64,000 nucleotides of DNA from Seiridium cupressi (Eukaryota > Ascomycota > Sordariomycetes > Amphisphaeriales > Sporocadaceae). Position 1 is the stretch's first letter; each line of letters starts with the position of its first letter. The notes beneath the pieces were generated by a model, which had not been told where the DNA came from, made no database searches, and saw only the letters and a list, made by a program, of their open reading frames with translations. The DNA is taken from NCBI GenBank assembly GCA_036674765.1, contig JARVKI010000081.1, positions 140,046 through 204,045 on the forward strand, given 5' to 3'. Made by a program: the position numbers and the translations under genes. This document shows positions 23,107 to 36,444 of this stretch, one piece after another.

Positions 23107-25342
23107 GCATGCTTACTCGCACGACGTGGAACCTATGTGAATCCCACGTGGGACTGTGAACCCGACCGGTGGTGGAGAAACGGTTTACTACTAATTTCAA
23201 GCAGAGAAAATGTGACGGAGTCTGACCTGGCGAACTCTTGGAAACAGTGCTTGGATTCCACGGGGCTGGGGGCTGGGATAAGAGTACTCTGTCGGCATTC
23301 CATCGCGCAATCCTTGAGCCTACAAACGGCAATGACAGCGCTCATCACGTTGTCCGAGTAGCCTCGTTTAGTGGCTACTTTAGCGATCACCCCGCTCGGC
23401 ATGGCCCGCCATGGGGTTGTTGCGGGCCCCACGTCTTGAACGCGACAACGACAACGGAGATTCATCACGGTTACGAGACCAGTCAGACCATGTAAGCACC
23501 GTTACTCTCGTCGGACAATCTATTGTTCAAGCTCTCTGCACGCAACCAAGTTCAGACGATGCTGATGTCCATTGCATTCCATCCATTTGTGAGACCACAG
23601 CCCAAGCTTCGCCACCAAACTTCCTATCTGCCATCCCAGCCCCGAGCATCAACTTCTTCAATGTACACAGTTGCCCAATTGATCATGATAATCACAAGCG
23701 ACTCGTCGTGTATTGCTGTACCTAGGTGTATAACGGCTGTCAGTATAACACAACGATGAAGCTGTGTCCCATTACAATCCATCGGTATGGCAAGTCCCGT
23801 ATACGCTCCGACAGGCCTGTCGTGAGGCGCAATTCCGCTACAATGTAGACAAGCTGATTACCTAGGTACTATTACTCTTGAACTCCCAAGAAGGTTTTGC
23901 TTCTCCGAATAGGGGATGAGGAAATGGTTCCAATGTAACGGCTATATCCTACTTAGACACGGGGCACGTTGCATGACACCGCTCCGACGCAAATTTCAAG
24001 TCCACAACGACGAGATATTGTGTGTCTTTGGAGTATTTTCAGGTTCGCCTTGGCCCTTAATATTTAGCTCATATGGCTTTGCGTATGAGGACTTCCCGAT
24101 GCCACTGGACTACCCGCCCAGTTACTCCAGGGACACGCCCTTGCGGGTCCCGAAGGAAAGTATCTGCCTAGACCTTTTCACCCTTCTGCACAGACTAGAG
24201 GAGCTCTCTTGCGCACGAAACTGGCGCTTAAGTTCTTGAAAGCTGTCACTGTTGGACCGTTAGATGCCAGTCTGATAGCTCAAGCACCACTCAAGGCTAC
24301 GCTTGCCCAGCCTCCGCTGTCAATTCAACAACACCGAAGTAAATGCTTGATTTTTGCCATTACGATAAATTCGAGGTGTCTTCTGATGGACTCAAGAAAA
24401 CGGTGGGAACAATCCTGAATGTGGTATTTCGGGATTGTCAGAACGACATCTACCTTATGTACTGAGCGACCTGCCCCCTAGCTTCTTCAGACCTTATGGG
24501 GTGCGTCTATTGGCAAACGACCGGCTAATGTAGTCCATGGGAGGGGAAGTGATGATCAACGAGAATACTAAATCAAGGAATCGGAAGGCCATTCTGGAGC
24601 CATAACTAGTGAGTTTTATAAACGATTTGCCATCTGAGATGCTGTTATCGTTGGCACCCTCGCCAAAAGCCGCCGCCCGTCAACTCAAGTCTCGCTGATA
24701 CCCCGGAACATTGGAGACTGGTATCAATTGCTTCGTGAATGCAATACGCAGTTACACCACGTCCGAGGTCCGGCGACTGGCATGAACGAGCGGGAGCAGC
24801 CGTGTTTCACTGCTGGAGCACGTGTCGGTCATGGTTACCATAAGCTCTGCCCGTCTCGCCGCAGGGCCGCACAACGTTCGCCTTGAGATATTGCATGAAA
24901 GGGATGACGTTCATTTTTGCATTGAACCAGATACTGGACTCTGTTCTGCATGTCTGTTGCTGCGAGCGAAACCCTCAAAAACCAACAACTGTACAGCCAG
25001 CACTTGTATGATATTCAGTGGACGGTCTGTGAAACGGCACTAGGCTAAACGAAATAATTGGGAGTGGCTATTACAATTGGCATGCGCGACATCCACGTCC
25101 AAGAAAGCCATGCGAAAGAATGGAAGGCGCACAGCGTCACAATTTCTACTCCCGATCCAATGCGGTCATACCTCTTCATGGAACACAAAACTCTGCGGTC
25201 AGAACTTCTCAGTAAATGTGGAGTTTTCGCTGCCCCAAACAAACTTCACATACCACGAATCGACCTTTCCTCCCAGCACCACACCTGGCCACCCGCTTGG
25301 TCTGCTGTCAACCTCGAAGGAGTTCGCCTAGCATAAGGGACG
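23107..25342. other. Intergenic, 2.2 kb, no gene recognised
   Basis: Short frames only. A TACCTAGGTA palindrome near 23860-23870 is of the kind common in Sordariomycete intergenic DNA. It holds the divergent promoters of the acid phosphatase and the GH76 gene. Confidence 0.4.
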
Positions 25343-26458
25343 ATGAAATCAATGCGCAGCCCTTCATGGCTGCTGAAGCTCCTGGTTTGCTCTTTGCTGG
25401 TGCGCACGAGTGAGGCCGCGGGTATTAACGATGCTGCGAGAGCACTGAACGGATTGATGACCAACTACGACTCGTCTTCCGGGCTCTGGGACTTGAGGGA
25501 CAATCACGCGGGGTGGTGGCAAAGTGCGATTGCTCTCCAGGCCACTCTCGACTTCATGGTTGCAACTGGAACGCGCGATTATATCCAACTCGCAAATTAC
25601 ACCATCGACACTCAGCGTGCTCCCCTCGAGGAGTGGCCCCAAGGTGGTGGCGATTTTCGCGCCGCCAGCACTGACGATACTGGTTGGTGGGCGCTTGCGC
25701 TTCTTTCCATGTACTCCATGACTGGTGAGAAGTGGCTCTTGGACATTGCCATCACAGATGAAGCCTACATGTCGCAGTACTGGACTACCGAATGCAGTGG
25801 CGGCTTGATATGGCGGATTCGAGATCTTTCATACAAGGCGGCTATCAGCAACGAGTTATACATCGAATTGACAGCCACTCTTCACAATCTTATCCCGGGA
25901 GATGAAGCATATCTCGCCAAGAGCTTGCTTGCATGGGAATGGTTTCGAGACAGCAGTATGATCAACAATGCCTTCCTCATCAACGACGGTCTTATGGGCG
26001 GTCCAAATAGCACTTGCGTAAACAACAACGCTCCAACATGGACGTACAACCAAGGTGTTGTCCTAGGTGCTTTAGTCCAACTTCATACAGCAACAGGCGA
26101 CGCCAACTTCATTAGCACTGCCCGGAAGATCGCGAACGCAGTGATCGCGAGTTCCTATCTCGCACCAGGAGGTATTTTGACCGAACCGTGCCTCGAATGC
26201 ACGGATTCAGACCCACATACTTTCAAGGGAGTATTCATGCGGTACCTCACGAAGCTGAATGCGCAGCTTTCTGACCGGCCGTACACCCAATTCATATTCA
26301 CCAATGCAGCGAGCATGTTTAGCAATGGCCGTTTGAGCAATGAGTACGACAATGGGGTTGACCTCTATGGTATGCGGTGGCAAGGACCCTTCGACACCAC
26401 GTCGGTTGGAAGTCAGGAAAGTGCCGTAATGCTACTTACAGCAGCGCTCGGGACATGA
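25343..26458 (+). CDS. GH76 endo-1,6-alpha-mannanase-like protein, secreted
   Basis: Family GH76 (alpha/alpha-six-barrel), the family of Dfg5/Dcw1, which process alpha-1,6-mannan or GPI-mannan during cell-wall assembly. Single exon, 371 aa. Residues 1-25 form a signal peptide. The catalytic tandem aspartates are D111-D112 in a STDDTGWW segment. Other family features include an NNAPTWTYNQGV segment and a KGVFMRYL segment near the end. The C-terminus stops right after the last barrel helix. There is no hydrophobic tail or omega site, so unlike Dfg5/Dcw1 it should be freely secreted rather than GPI-anchored. That suggests mannan degradation or local wall remodelling, which is inference. Confidence 0.93.
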   Translation: MKSMRSPSWLLKLLVCSLLVRTSEAAGINDAARALNGLMTNYDSSSGLWDLRDNHAGWWQSAIALQATLDFMVATGTRDYIQLANYTIDTQRAPLEEWPQGGGDFRAASTDDTGWWALALLSMYSMTGEKWLLDIAITDEAYMSQYWTTECSGGLIWRIRDLSYKAAISNELYIELTATLHNLIPGDEAYLAKSLLAWEWFRDSSMINNAFLINDGLMGGPNSTCVNNNAPTWTYNQGVVLGALVQLHTATGDANFISTARKIANAVIASSYLAPGGILTEPCLECTDSDPHTFKGVFMRYLTKLNAQLSDRPYTQFIFTNAASMFSNGRLSNEYDNGVDLYGMRWQGPFDTTSVGSQESAVMLLTAALGT

Positions 26459-27546
26459 AATCATTGAGTGGGCCATCGGTAATTCTGGGGAAGTTGCTTC
26501 CTATAGCTAGTGCGAACGGCTATGGCCATAAGTGAACAAGGCGGAATATGCGGGACCATGGTAGACAATACTAAGCGATTGGCGTAGGTATTCCAAGACT
26601 TCGCCATTCGTGTTCATCTGTGCGTAATTTCCGCTTCATCGTGCCATGCACATCCTGTCTACCTTAGATAGGTGTCACCTATGCGACTCAAGCGGAAGAA
26701 GATTGGCCTGGAACGAGTAGAACCCATTCAGTGCTTTCTCTCTCCGACGGAACCCAGCTTTGCGCGACCTTCGTCAATGATGCCGTGCTTTGAGTGCTAG
26801 GTCGACTGCGAAGTTCCTAGCCAAGAGCCGCTTAGGCCACCCAACGCGGACGTTTCGCCAGTTCTTATTGGGACGGGTTTGCAGGGAGCTGCATCGGCCA
26901 CGAGAATTATGTATGCCAAGGCTCACGGGGCTGTTTCATTGCACGTTGTGTGTGGTCTTGTTTAGTGAGGCAATTGCGGCTGCCATCCCAAATGACCTGT
27001 GCCTTGTCAAAAGGTACTGCAAGTTTCAAATCTGTGCTGTCGGCCGAACCCTTTCCTGTGATAGGGTCGGGATTGTGGGCGGCGATTGGGGTGTATCCGA
27101 CAATCCCACGCGAATTATCCCTGTCCGCCATATGCTCACCCGCTTTGACCACATATCAGATCCCGGACCTTACAGAAAGCCTCAAGAACAGCCAATCATG
27201 GACTCGACGCTCTGACCAAAGCTTATCTGCTGGTATGCATATCATCGCAAAGATGTTCCAATGAATACTACTTCCCCGCCACATGCCTCTTCCCTCGCTT
27301 ATGTCTGGGAGGCACAGAATGGTGTCTAGGATCGACAGGACAATGCCGCAAACCTGCCTTGGTTTGAGCTTGGACTGCCTGAAAACATCATAACGCAGTA
27401 TCATGATGATGCAGAGAGCCAAGTCTTGGGTCCCGTCTTTGATACTTATGCCCGCCTTTCGCTATCTAGGCTAGTAGCTCTTTGGTCGACGATGTCCTCC
27501 ATCTCCTAGCCACAGGGTGATTCATCCACAACCTCCCTATACTACA
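26459..27546. other. Intergenic, no gene recognised
   Basis: An open frame over 26790-27215 begins with a non-ATG codon and has no motif, so I do not call it. The right end is the promoter of the PTH11-like gene. Confidence 0.4.
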
Positions 27547-28996
27547 ATGGCCCTTGGCACAGGGCCTCCACCTGGTGCTCCACCAGGGCCTCCACCAAAT
27601 GGCACGGTACCTGGTGTCCGGCCACCAGATTTCACGTACAACGAGACTGAGGCTCATTTTGTGATCGTTTTCGGTGCCTTCTTGACCCTGATCGCTGTCG
27701 TGTCGGTGGTCGTTCGCCTCTATACTCGATATTATATCGCAAATCATGTAGGGCTTGATGACTACATGGCTGTAGGAGCCCTGGTACGTCTGGAATTGAG
27801 TCTAGCTTCACCTGTGATCAATTCCAACTGACACGTCTATCAGTTTGCTACGATTGCTGTCAACGTCATTCAGAGTGTGTATGCAGCCGTATATCTTCCC
27901 GAAGAAGGCGGCGGTACACATAACGACGTTATGGCAACAAAGGTAACGGCATCACATCCTTCAGCCCCTCATATCTGGGGACTCAACGACTGATTCTCGT
28001 ACTAGCTTTTCTATGTCCAGAAGATCATATACACCATCGGGATAGCTTTCTACAAACTGACCTTCTTGATACAATTCTGGCGCATCTTCAGGTACATCTA
28101 CTACATGCGAATCCTCTACATCACTACCATAGTGCTGGTCGCGATGTGGAGCATTTCGCAGATTCTTGTTCACATCATGACGTGTCTGCCGTTGGAGGCG
28201 AACTGGGAGGCATACGATCTTAACCATCAGGGCAGCTCCAATGTTGTTTGTTTGCCGCAATGGATTCCGACATACTTCAATGCCGGTGGGACCGTCTTGA
28301 CAGACCTCATCGTCTTACTTTTGCCGGTGCCCACGCTTTGGGGCTTAAAGCTGCGCCGGTCTCAGAAATGGGCCGCATTTGGTGTGTTTGGCATTGGTGG
28401 AATGTGAGTCTCTCTCTTCGACAGTCAATTGGCATGGAAACCATTCAGTCCGTGGCTGACCACCCACTCTCAGCGTCCCGATAATATCAGCTGGCCGCAT
28501 TTGGGCTCTCGGCACCCCGCCACCAGGCGGATTTGTGGCGCAAAGTTGTTTCAACATCGCTGAGCTGGCCGCGGGTGTCATCACTGCTGGTCTCGCAACT
28601 ATCCGTCTGCTCATCAGTCGGCACTTCCCTTCACGCTCCCTGGCCACCTTACCCTCTAGGGCCGCCAGATCGCGAAGCCAGGCCGGCAGTGGCGGTGGCG
28701 TTTCGCAGAAGCTGGGATTCAGGATCCCATCAACGTTCAACTCTCGTACCGATGAGACGCAGCTTAGCACGCGCACCAGTGAGGCTGAGCTGTTTGATAG
28801 GACCAACAGCTATGGTGGAATACCCGGTAGAGCACCTGGCCAATGGCAGCGTGGAAACTTTGGCAATAGCGCGACCGTCACGACGGGGCGATACGACAAG
28901 CCGATGCAGGAAGGTGGTGCCGAGTTCTTGAACGAGTTCGGTATCACCGTTGAGATGAACTGGGAGGTTACAGAGACGGTCGCGGAAATCCGATAA
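27547..28996 (+). CDS. PTH11-like integral membrane protein (fungal rhodopsin domain)
   Basis: Multi-pass protein of the large fungal rhodopsin/PTH11-related family; some members act as surface sensors. Four exons (27547-27783, 27844-27942, 28006-28403, 28474-28996) give 418 aa. Introns are 60, 63 and 70 bases. The N-terminus is Gly/Pro-rich (residues 1-25) and extracellular. Seven hydrophobic helices follow between about 38 and 320, with the family signature DDYMA after TM1-2, a KLTFLIQFWRIF segment and an IVLLLPVPTLWGLKL segment. The C-terminal 100 residues are a Ser/Arg-rich cytosolic tail. There is no CFEM domain. I start at ATG 27547; the in-frame GTG at 27517 is not a start. The ligand is unknown. 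Confidence 0.88.
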
Positions 28997-29761
28997 CTTG
29001 AGAGGGAAATGTCATTTGAACCGATCAGTCATTACTGGAGTTGAGCATAATTCGATGGAGTTTTGGTTTTTAGGAGGGAATAAGTGTCCATTTGGCCACG
29101 GATATACCGATTGGTAGGATTGGACCAAAGAAGGGAAGCTAGCCAGACCGTTAATCTGGTCTACGATCGTGTTGACTCTGAATGCTTCTTGACGGTTGAA
29201 AATTCATGTCCCCCATCATTCTTTGATTTGGACTTTGCCACGCAATTTGCCTGGGAGGATGAAATCCGTCACGCTGGATCGACGACTCACTGTTGAGCAG
29301 GCCGGTAGATACGATCTACAATCAACACTCCACCTTTTCTTCCCGCCCTCGCTTACGATACTCGCTTGCTTTTTCTTCGTTTTTGCGGCACTCCAAGCAG
29401 AGTGTGACGGAACATAGATCTGCTCGTTGTCTTCTTATCTAGACTCACCCCAAAAAACGAGTTTAGAAATATGATCTCTAGGTTCGCGGAATGGGATGTC
29501 TTCTTGGGTCTGTGGCGCTACACGCACCAGGGGTGAGCAACTAACCCACTGTTAATGCTGACAAGACTCTGGGGATAACATCCGTAAGAAAGAACATCTC
29601 CCGTATGTAAATGCGGGGAACAGCGTTGTCATTCAACATAAGTGCATAACTACTGAATCAGTGGATTGCTCTGCGCAATTGCGATCTACAGCGATCAGTG
29701 ACTTGTGACATTGTCTTAATCTGTTAACTATTTTTTAAGTTTCCGATTGATCGTTCTTCTC
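28997..29761. other. Intergenic between convergent genes
   Basis: No gene is seen. The PTH11-like and MDR genes converge here, so both 3' ends lie in this interval. Confidence 0.4.
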
Positions 29762-30805
29762 TTAGATGTGGATATGTGTCTTTGTCACGGGCTTCCCATC
29801 CCTATAGGCGTCGAGCACCTCATTGACGTTGTCAGGCGTGAGCCCATGCTTCACGACATATCCGAGCGGCTTGATTTTTCCAGATACGAGATACTCTGGG
29901 AGGCGCTCCCAGAACGGGCCAGTCAGCTCCGAATTGTCTTGCGAGCTACCAAAAGTCTCCTTCACTTCGAAGCCAGCTTCCTTCCCGATGACCCTAGACT
30001 CATCAACGGGGCGCATTGGTATAAGCCGAGCCATTGCGCCCTTCTTATGACTAGATAGGGCATTCAATGCGAGAAGCTGGCCCTCTGGAGGATTTATGGC
30101 ATCATAGGCGTAGATAAGGTCGTCGCCTACTACATCCCTGATTTGGCCGAGTACGACGTTGTACCCGCCGTGGCGGTCGAGGACATGAGTTGCTCCGAAG
30201 CCCTTGAGCTCTTCCTTGTTGCCGCCGACGACAACGATCTTGCCAATACCCGCAAGTTTGGCTAGCTGAACGCCAAATTTCCCACAGCTGGAGCCGCCGC
30301 CGACGACCAAGAGCGCCGCAGCGCCGTAGTCGAAATCTTCAGCTTCGGGCGCCCACGGGGCGGGGATCTGCAGTACCTTGAAGAGGGCCACGATGGGCGC
30401 AATTATGTTGCACGGCAGCGTCGCGACCTCGTCATTGGTTATGGAGTCGGGGATCTTAGCGAAGGAACCAAAATCAGCTAGGCTATATTCCTGTAGACCG
30501 TGTTGGGTCCACTCGTAGTCCGTGATATCAGATTGGGTCGTAACGCGATCCCCAATAGCAATACCAGTCACACCTGGGCCGAGTTTTGTGACCGTGCCGA
30601 CCACATCATTGGCGGGAACAGCGGGCAGATGTTCGGCAATGATGAGCCCCGTGTCTCGGGCCTTTTGGTCATGGGGGTTGATGCCGGCTACAGCGATCTT
30701 TAGTTGAATCTGGTTGTCGCCGGGCTCCGGGATGGGCCAATCGGTGACACGGACTATTGGTTTACCAATTTCTGTCACCAGTAAGGCTGTCTGTGTCTGC
30801 GCCAT
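29762..30805 (-). CDS. Zinc-type MDR oxidoreductase, second copy of the superfamily in the window
   Basis: Single exon, 347 aa, medium-chain dehydrogenase/reductase using NAD(P)H. The GroES-like N-terminal half has INPHDQKARD and VPANDVVGTVTKLG. The Rossmann half has LVVGGGSSCGKFGVQLAKL, which binds the dinucleotide, and an IVVVGGNKEELKGFGATHVLD segment. The C-terminus PDNVNEVLDAYRDGKPV is typical of fungal quinone-reductase-like MDRs. Zinc ligands are absent. It is only distantly related to the MDR at 20163-21275, so the two are not a recent duplication. A 14-bp minisatellite lies 117-186 bases upstream of the ATG and could affect its promoter. The physiological substrate is unknown. Confidence 0.9.
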   Translation of the reverse strand: MAQTQTALLVTEIGKPIVRVTDWPIPEPGDNQIQLKIAVAGINPHDQKARDTGLIIAEHLPAVPANDVVGTVTKLGPGVTGIAIGDRVTTQSDITDYEWTQHGLQEYSLADFGSFAKIPDSITNDEVATLPCNIIAPIVALFKVLQIPAPWAPEAEDFDYGAAALLVVGGGSSCGKFGVQLAKLAGIGKIVVVGGNKEELKGFGATHVLDRHGGYNVVLGQIRDVVGDDLIYAYDAINPPEGQLLALNALSSHKKGAMARLIPMRPVDESRVIGKEAGFEVKETFGSSQDNSELTGPFWERLPEYLVSGKIKPLGYVVKHGLTPDNVNEVLDAYRDGKPVTKTHIHI

Positions 30806-31488
30806 GTTGGGGTTCGTTGTTAGAGCAGCTGTAATGACGATGAATACTGTACTAGTGGGAGTTGAAATCGATAGCCCACAGGTCTGGACAGGTGAGTGTC
30901 CCCCGTATTAATGTGATAACCGTGTAACGAATCCCGTGTAACGAATCCCGTATAACGAATCCCGTCTGACTAATCCCGTATAACGAATGCCGTCGGAGCG
31001 TTGATCTCTCTGCGTCGGCGCAACCCAGACACCGAGCACAGGAGGTCATTGTGCTACTCCCAGTACAGATTTCCCCAACGCCGCAGCTGTGATTATTAAT
31101 GCGAGGCGGCTTCGCCAGCGGACGGTTCTCAAGATTATGAATTCTCCAGATGTGGATCAGCACCGTTGAAATCAATACATTAGCATTACATATTAGGCAA
31201 TTCAAAAGTTCGAAAGAAAATATCGTGGCTATATTTCAATCGGGAAATGTATGAGAAACGCTTCCGAATCGATCTGGTTTACTAACGAGGAGCTTGCCAT
31301 AATTGAATTTTTACACGTAGTAAAACTGAAAGTGCTGGTCAATACATAAATGGTGGTATTAAATCGCGCTCCGAGAACTGATGTCAAACATCCATCCTCC
31401 CAAGATGCCGGCATCGCCATTGACATTACCCCCTTGCCACCGGAGGCTTCTATAGGACGCGCTTGGTTGTTCATCCGCATCTTTGTCG
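30806..31488. other. Intergenic, carries a minisatellite
   Basis: Contains the 14-bp minisatellite listed separately and no gene. It lies between the MDR start and the 3' end of the CorA-like gene. Confidence 0.4.
30922..30991. repeat. 14-bp minisatellite, five copies
   Basis: Five head-to-tail units of consensus GTGTAACGAATCCC: two identical, one with GTAT, one diverged (GTCTGACTAATCCC) and one ending in GCC. It lies just upstream of the MDR gene start. Confidence 0.9.
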
Positions 31489-32258
31489 CTAGCGTCGTAC
31501 TTTTCCATAACTCTCCTTCTGTTCGTTCTTAATCTCCTTTGTCATTCGCTTACAGGAAACCCCATCAAGCATGTTTGTTCTCTCTCGCTCAAGGTTCGGA
31601 TGGTTCCACATGCTGGTTTCCACCATCCATGTAGACCTGTCACCTAGAAGAAAAGTGCCCAGGGCACACGGAGTATTACAAAACCTGCAGTCAGCGATTG
31701 CTTCTTCGAATGTGCTTGGCGAGTTATTGGGGGTTAGGAACCCTGTTTCAAAAGCAGAAACGCTTAAGCGGGAACTGTTAAACTCCCGAAACAGGCTATG
31801 TAGTTGGGGCGTGAAAAACTCTAGAGGTTGCTTACGGAGCTTCAAAATGGCGCGAAACCATGCACTGAAAGCAATAGCCAGTGAAATGGATATCATCACG
31901 GCAGGACCTCCGACTATACACGGTCAGATGCCAGTAATAGTTTCAGCCCCGGGAGAAAGACCATGCGTATACATCCGCCTAAATTTTCCCACAGATTTAT
32001 CCAGTCATCCGGTTCGCTGTTATTCATCCCAGAAAAATGTGGCGATGAAGCCTATGGGTAGCTATTCCGAAGGAAGTGTGATAGGAATGGACTAATGTAA
32101 ACCCACAAATAATTTGGTTCTCTTGCAAAAACGATCGTGACAATAGTGAAAGCTTGTATGGTACGTCCTTGTTTTACGCTTTCATCGGCCCTCTTCGAGA
32201 CAGTTCGAGCCTCGACAATGGATACTTGTTGTTGCTTCAAAGAGAGAAGGCCTTCCAG
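31489..32258 (-). pseudogene. CorA-like membrane protein gene, C-terminal part, frameshifted
   Basis: Minus-strand exons 32258-32127, 32061-31973 and 31913-31489 encode the C-terminal end of a fungal CorA-like Mg2+-transporter-domain protein. This type is often fused to ankyrin or other N-terminal domains. Exon a carries the helix RADESVKQGRTI followed by FTIVTIVF. Exon b continues with LPIGFIATFF and then GMNN, the CorA GMN signature, but one extra base near 32031 separates the two frames. Exon c has a second transmembrane segment, ISISLAIAFSAWFRAIL, and a 115-residue tail. The first intron (32062-32126, 65 bases) is of the GC-AG type; the second (31914-31972) is GT-AG. Upstream exons are not resolved; the open stretch at 32463-32762 might belong. 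It may be a decayed gene or carry a single sequence error. Confidence 0.65.
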
Positions 32259-33500
32259 CTAGAGACACTGTTAGACGAATTTCTTCTGAGCTTCCCACGT
32301 GGAGATAACAGCCAATGAGAGATGCTTGACGTTAAAGTGAGGACTACTTATCAGTGCATCAATAATAATAGGTATTTAGAGTCGTGCCACCGCAGTATGG
32401 TGACTACTCGTTTCTATTCGGAGACATTGAGCTTACCTCCAAAAGCTTCATGTTTTCATTTACTAAAAAATCCCCCACGGGAATATTCTGCCGGGCGAAT
32501 CCTGAGGAGCATCAGTGCTGAGAGAGTGGAGGACTCTGGGCTTGAGTGTAAGCTTACTTCCATATCGCGGACCGACCAATATGTCTTCTCTTATAAGTTT
32601 CATTAGTATGCTATTCTTGAGGTCCTGAATCTCAAGACGGCTATCATGTCGGAACATGATTCTGGAGTTGAACCCGCGAGAATCTTTCCAATCAAGAACA
32701 TAGCATCCGAGCATAGTTGACACAGCGTTGTGAGACCTACCAGTGGCTGGTAACGCTCCCAATTGGCCTGATCAATGACTTCCGTTCCAGAAGGCTGATA
32801 TTGCAGTCTTAGCAGTCTAACACACGAGTTTCGAGATTCCTTTTCGGGGTAGAGGGCATGTCCTGGCCTCTACCTAATGATTCTTTTCATGAAAGTAAAG
32901 GCCAACGCACAGCCAGGCGAAGTATATAAGCTTCGTGCGTTGTAATATGTCTCTGTCTCCTGCTGGGAGAGCCCAGAGAAGCGCGCATGCCTGAAATGCA
33001 GGACATCCAGACTCGCAGGCTCTAGCATGATCCTGTGACAAGTCGCTGTCAAAATATACCGGTTCAGAGCACGTCGCACTACCAAACATGCCTTAGGGAT
33101 CTACACTCTCGAATATTCTATTCTGCCTGCAGGCTGTCACATGCCACAACGCAGCTGACGGAACCCGACGTCGTGGGAGATAATACTCCCAGCGCTATGT
33201 TCAATATTAATCAAACATACATGTAGTCGAGCCAACTTGATCTATTCATAGCCAGGCTCTGCAGAAGGTGCAGCGTTGCAAGAGCAGATGTCTGTCTAGT
33301 AGCGATGAAGTGGAAGAGGGGCGCTGATGCGTTCTGTTCTATGGGGCCGCAACGCCAATGCCCTTCGTGTTTCCAATGACTCCCGGGAGAATAAGAACTG
33401 TCAAAATTTAGTCAGAGGATGACTGTCTGAGTAGCCGCGGCCCAAAATACGGCCCCTTGGACGTTGCAGATGATGTTCTGTTTTTACAAAACTAACTAAA

Positions 33501-33520
33501 TTGTTGTTGTTGTTGTTGTT
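33501..33520. repeat. (TTG)n microsatellite
   Basis: Nearly seven TTG units in intergenic DNA upstream of the OYE gene. Confidence 0.9.
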
Positions 33521-33945
33521 ATTGTTTCACAGACGAAGTCATCCGGGGCACTCGACCAAGACCCCACCAAGTCTTGCGGTCAGACGGAAAGGCCTCGTCA
33601 AACGCACTGACATAGAGGCTGAATGTCTAAGAAATTCCTCATTTGCGCGTTGAGGCCGTTGTACCGCCTCATTTTGACCAGTGTCAGGCAATGCACACCG
33701 CGATTTGTAGAATTGCTGGCATTCTAGATCTTTCGTGAAACTCTTCGATGGTGCGGACGGCGTGCGGACGTGGTGCGGCATTCCCATCATGGGCGGAAAT
33801 AGAGCCGAGGGATGGAACAGGTCCACATTTTCATTCAGATTTTCTTGCTGAGTTAATGCGGGAAGAAGTTCGCCCTGCATGAAGAGACATTTGAAAGAAT
33901 TGGGTATATACACGCAATTCACTAGACCTCATTTGTAATTCCGAG

Positions 33946-33952
33946 TATATAA
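33946..33952 (+). promoter_or_regulatory. TATA box of the OYE gene
   Basis: TATATAA is 96 bases before the ATG and is the only strong TATA match in this promoter. Confidence 0.45.
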
Positions 33953-34005
33953 GACACAATGTCGAGCTGAAGGATCAATTAAGTTGGCATCTCTCAACCC
34001 ATTGA

Positions 34006-35286
<1,281 letters not shown>

Positions 35287-36444
35287 AGATCATGAGAAGA
35301 TAGAATGATCGACTTGGAAGCATCTTGTGTAATACCCTAGATATCAGCGAGCATAGCGTATAGGCATGTAGCATTTTGCGAATGTCTACCGGATTATTTA
35401 ACTGCATCATCTCACCATGATAGACCTTGACTTGGGCGATAACGCGTGATATTGTGTGCTGCATCTCTGAAACCATACAATGTAACGCCTCAATGGCATT
35501 ATCTCATGTTTGGACAAGCCCATGACGTCGTTAATTCATTCGTGTTAGAGCAAGCATCTCCCGAGGAATTACGTGTTGCCAACGCAGTCTCGTGCTAAAC
35601 CTGTCAAATGCTGGCAACCAGAGCAAGCGAGAGCGGCGGAAATACGACAGCCACCCATAGTTGGCAGAACAATTTATGTATCCCGACTCTCAATCAAAAC
35701 TTCGTCCAGGTGTAGTGGGTCATCGAACTTCGTAAAGCGCCTTGGCACAGGCTATTTTTAGCACTTACATTTTCAATATCCCCGAGTCCCAAGCACCAAT
35801 CCCATTTACTGGAATTGATACTTCATGAAATGACAGAACTCAATACTCTCAAGAGTCGCTGAAGTCAGTAGAATGACCGTAACCTAACAACCCCTTGACT
35901 CCCTCGCTATTTTAAACACAATCAGGAGGTAGGCGGCAACCGTTTCCCGTTAGCGGGAGGCGTCACCATGGCGCATCCATGGCGCATCCATGGGTTGAAG
36001 CTAAATGCTAAGCTTAATTCAGCCCTGGGGCGTGCCGGCAGGGCCACTGACGCACCCTAGAAGCCGCCAACACTCACTCCGACGGTCTAGCCAGTCCAAT
36101 GCGCTGCGGCCGCGTCTAGAACAAGGGAAGGCCGTACCAGATTTTACTGCCATCGTGCGGCACAGGACCATTCATTAAAACTTCGACCTGTGCATTCGCT
36201 TGCCCTTTATCCCCATTGTTTGTCTTGCTCTCGAGCATCTGTCACTCGCTATACGCTGCTTTCTACGCCATTCGTATTTGATCTTTAATATACTGTTTGT
36301 TGTCCTACGCTTTTTGTCATAGCTGCCTCCAATCCCAAAGTATCACCTGCCCGCCAATACGAGAACGAATGAGCCACATCTCGCTGGATTGAACTGTGGG
36401 ATCGTGGTGTACCGGGAATTCGAAACAAGAAGCAAACGATCAGG
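35287..36444. other. Intergenic, no gene recognised
   Basis: Contains an 11-bp tandem repeat (CATCCATGGCG type) at about 35966-35994 and otherwise nothing gene-like. The right part is the leader of the tetraspanning protein gene. Confidence 0.4.

Noticed and set aside
26790..27215. 141-codon open frame on the plus strand
   Set aside because: Begins at a non-ATG codon, has no recognisable domain, and the hydrophobic part is not placed as a signal peptide.
31571..32095. 174-codon open frame on the plus strand
   Set aside because: It is antisense to the CorA-like exons, which explain the region better through conserved motifs and splice sites.
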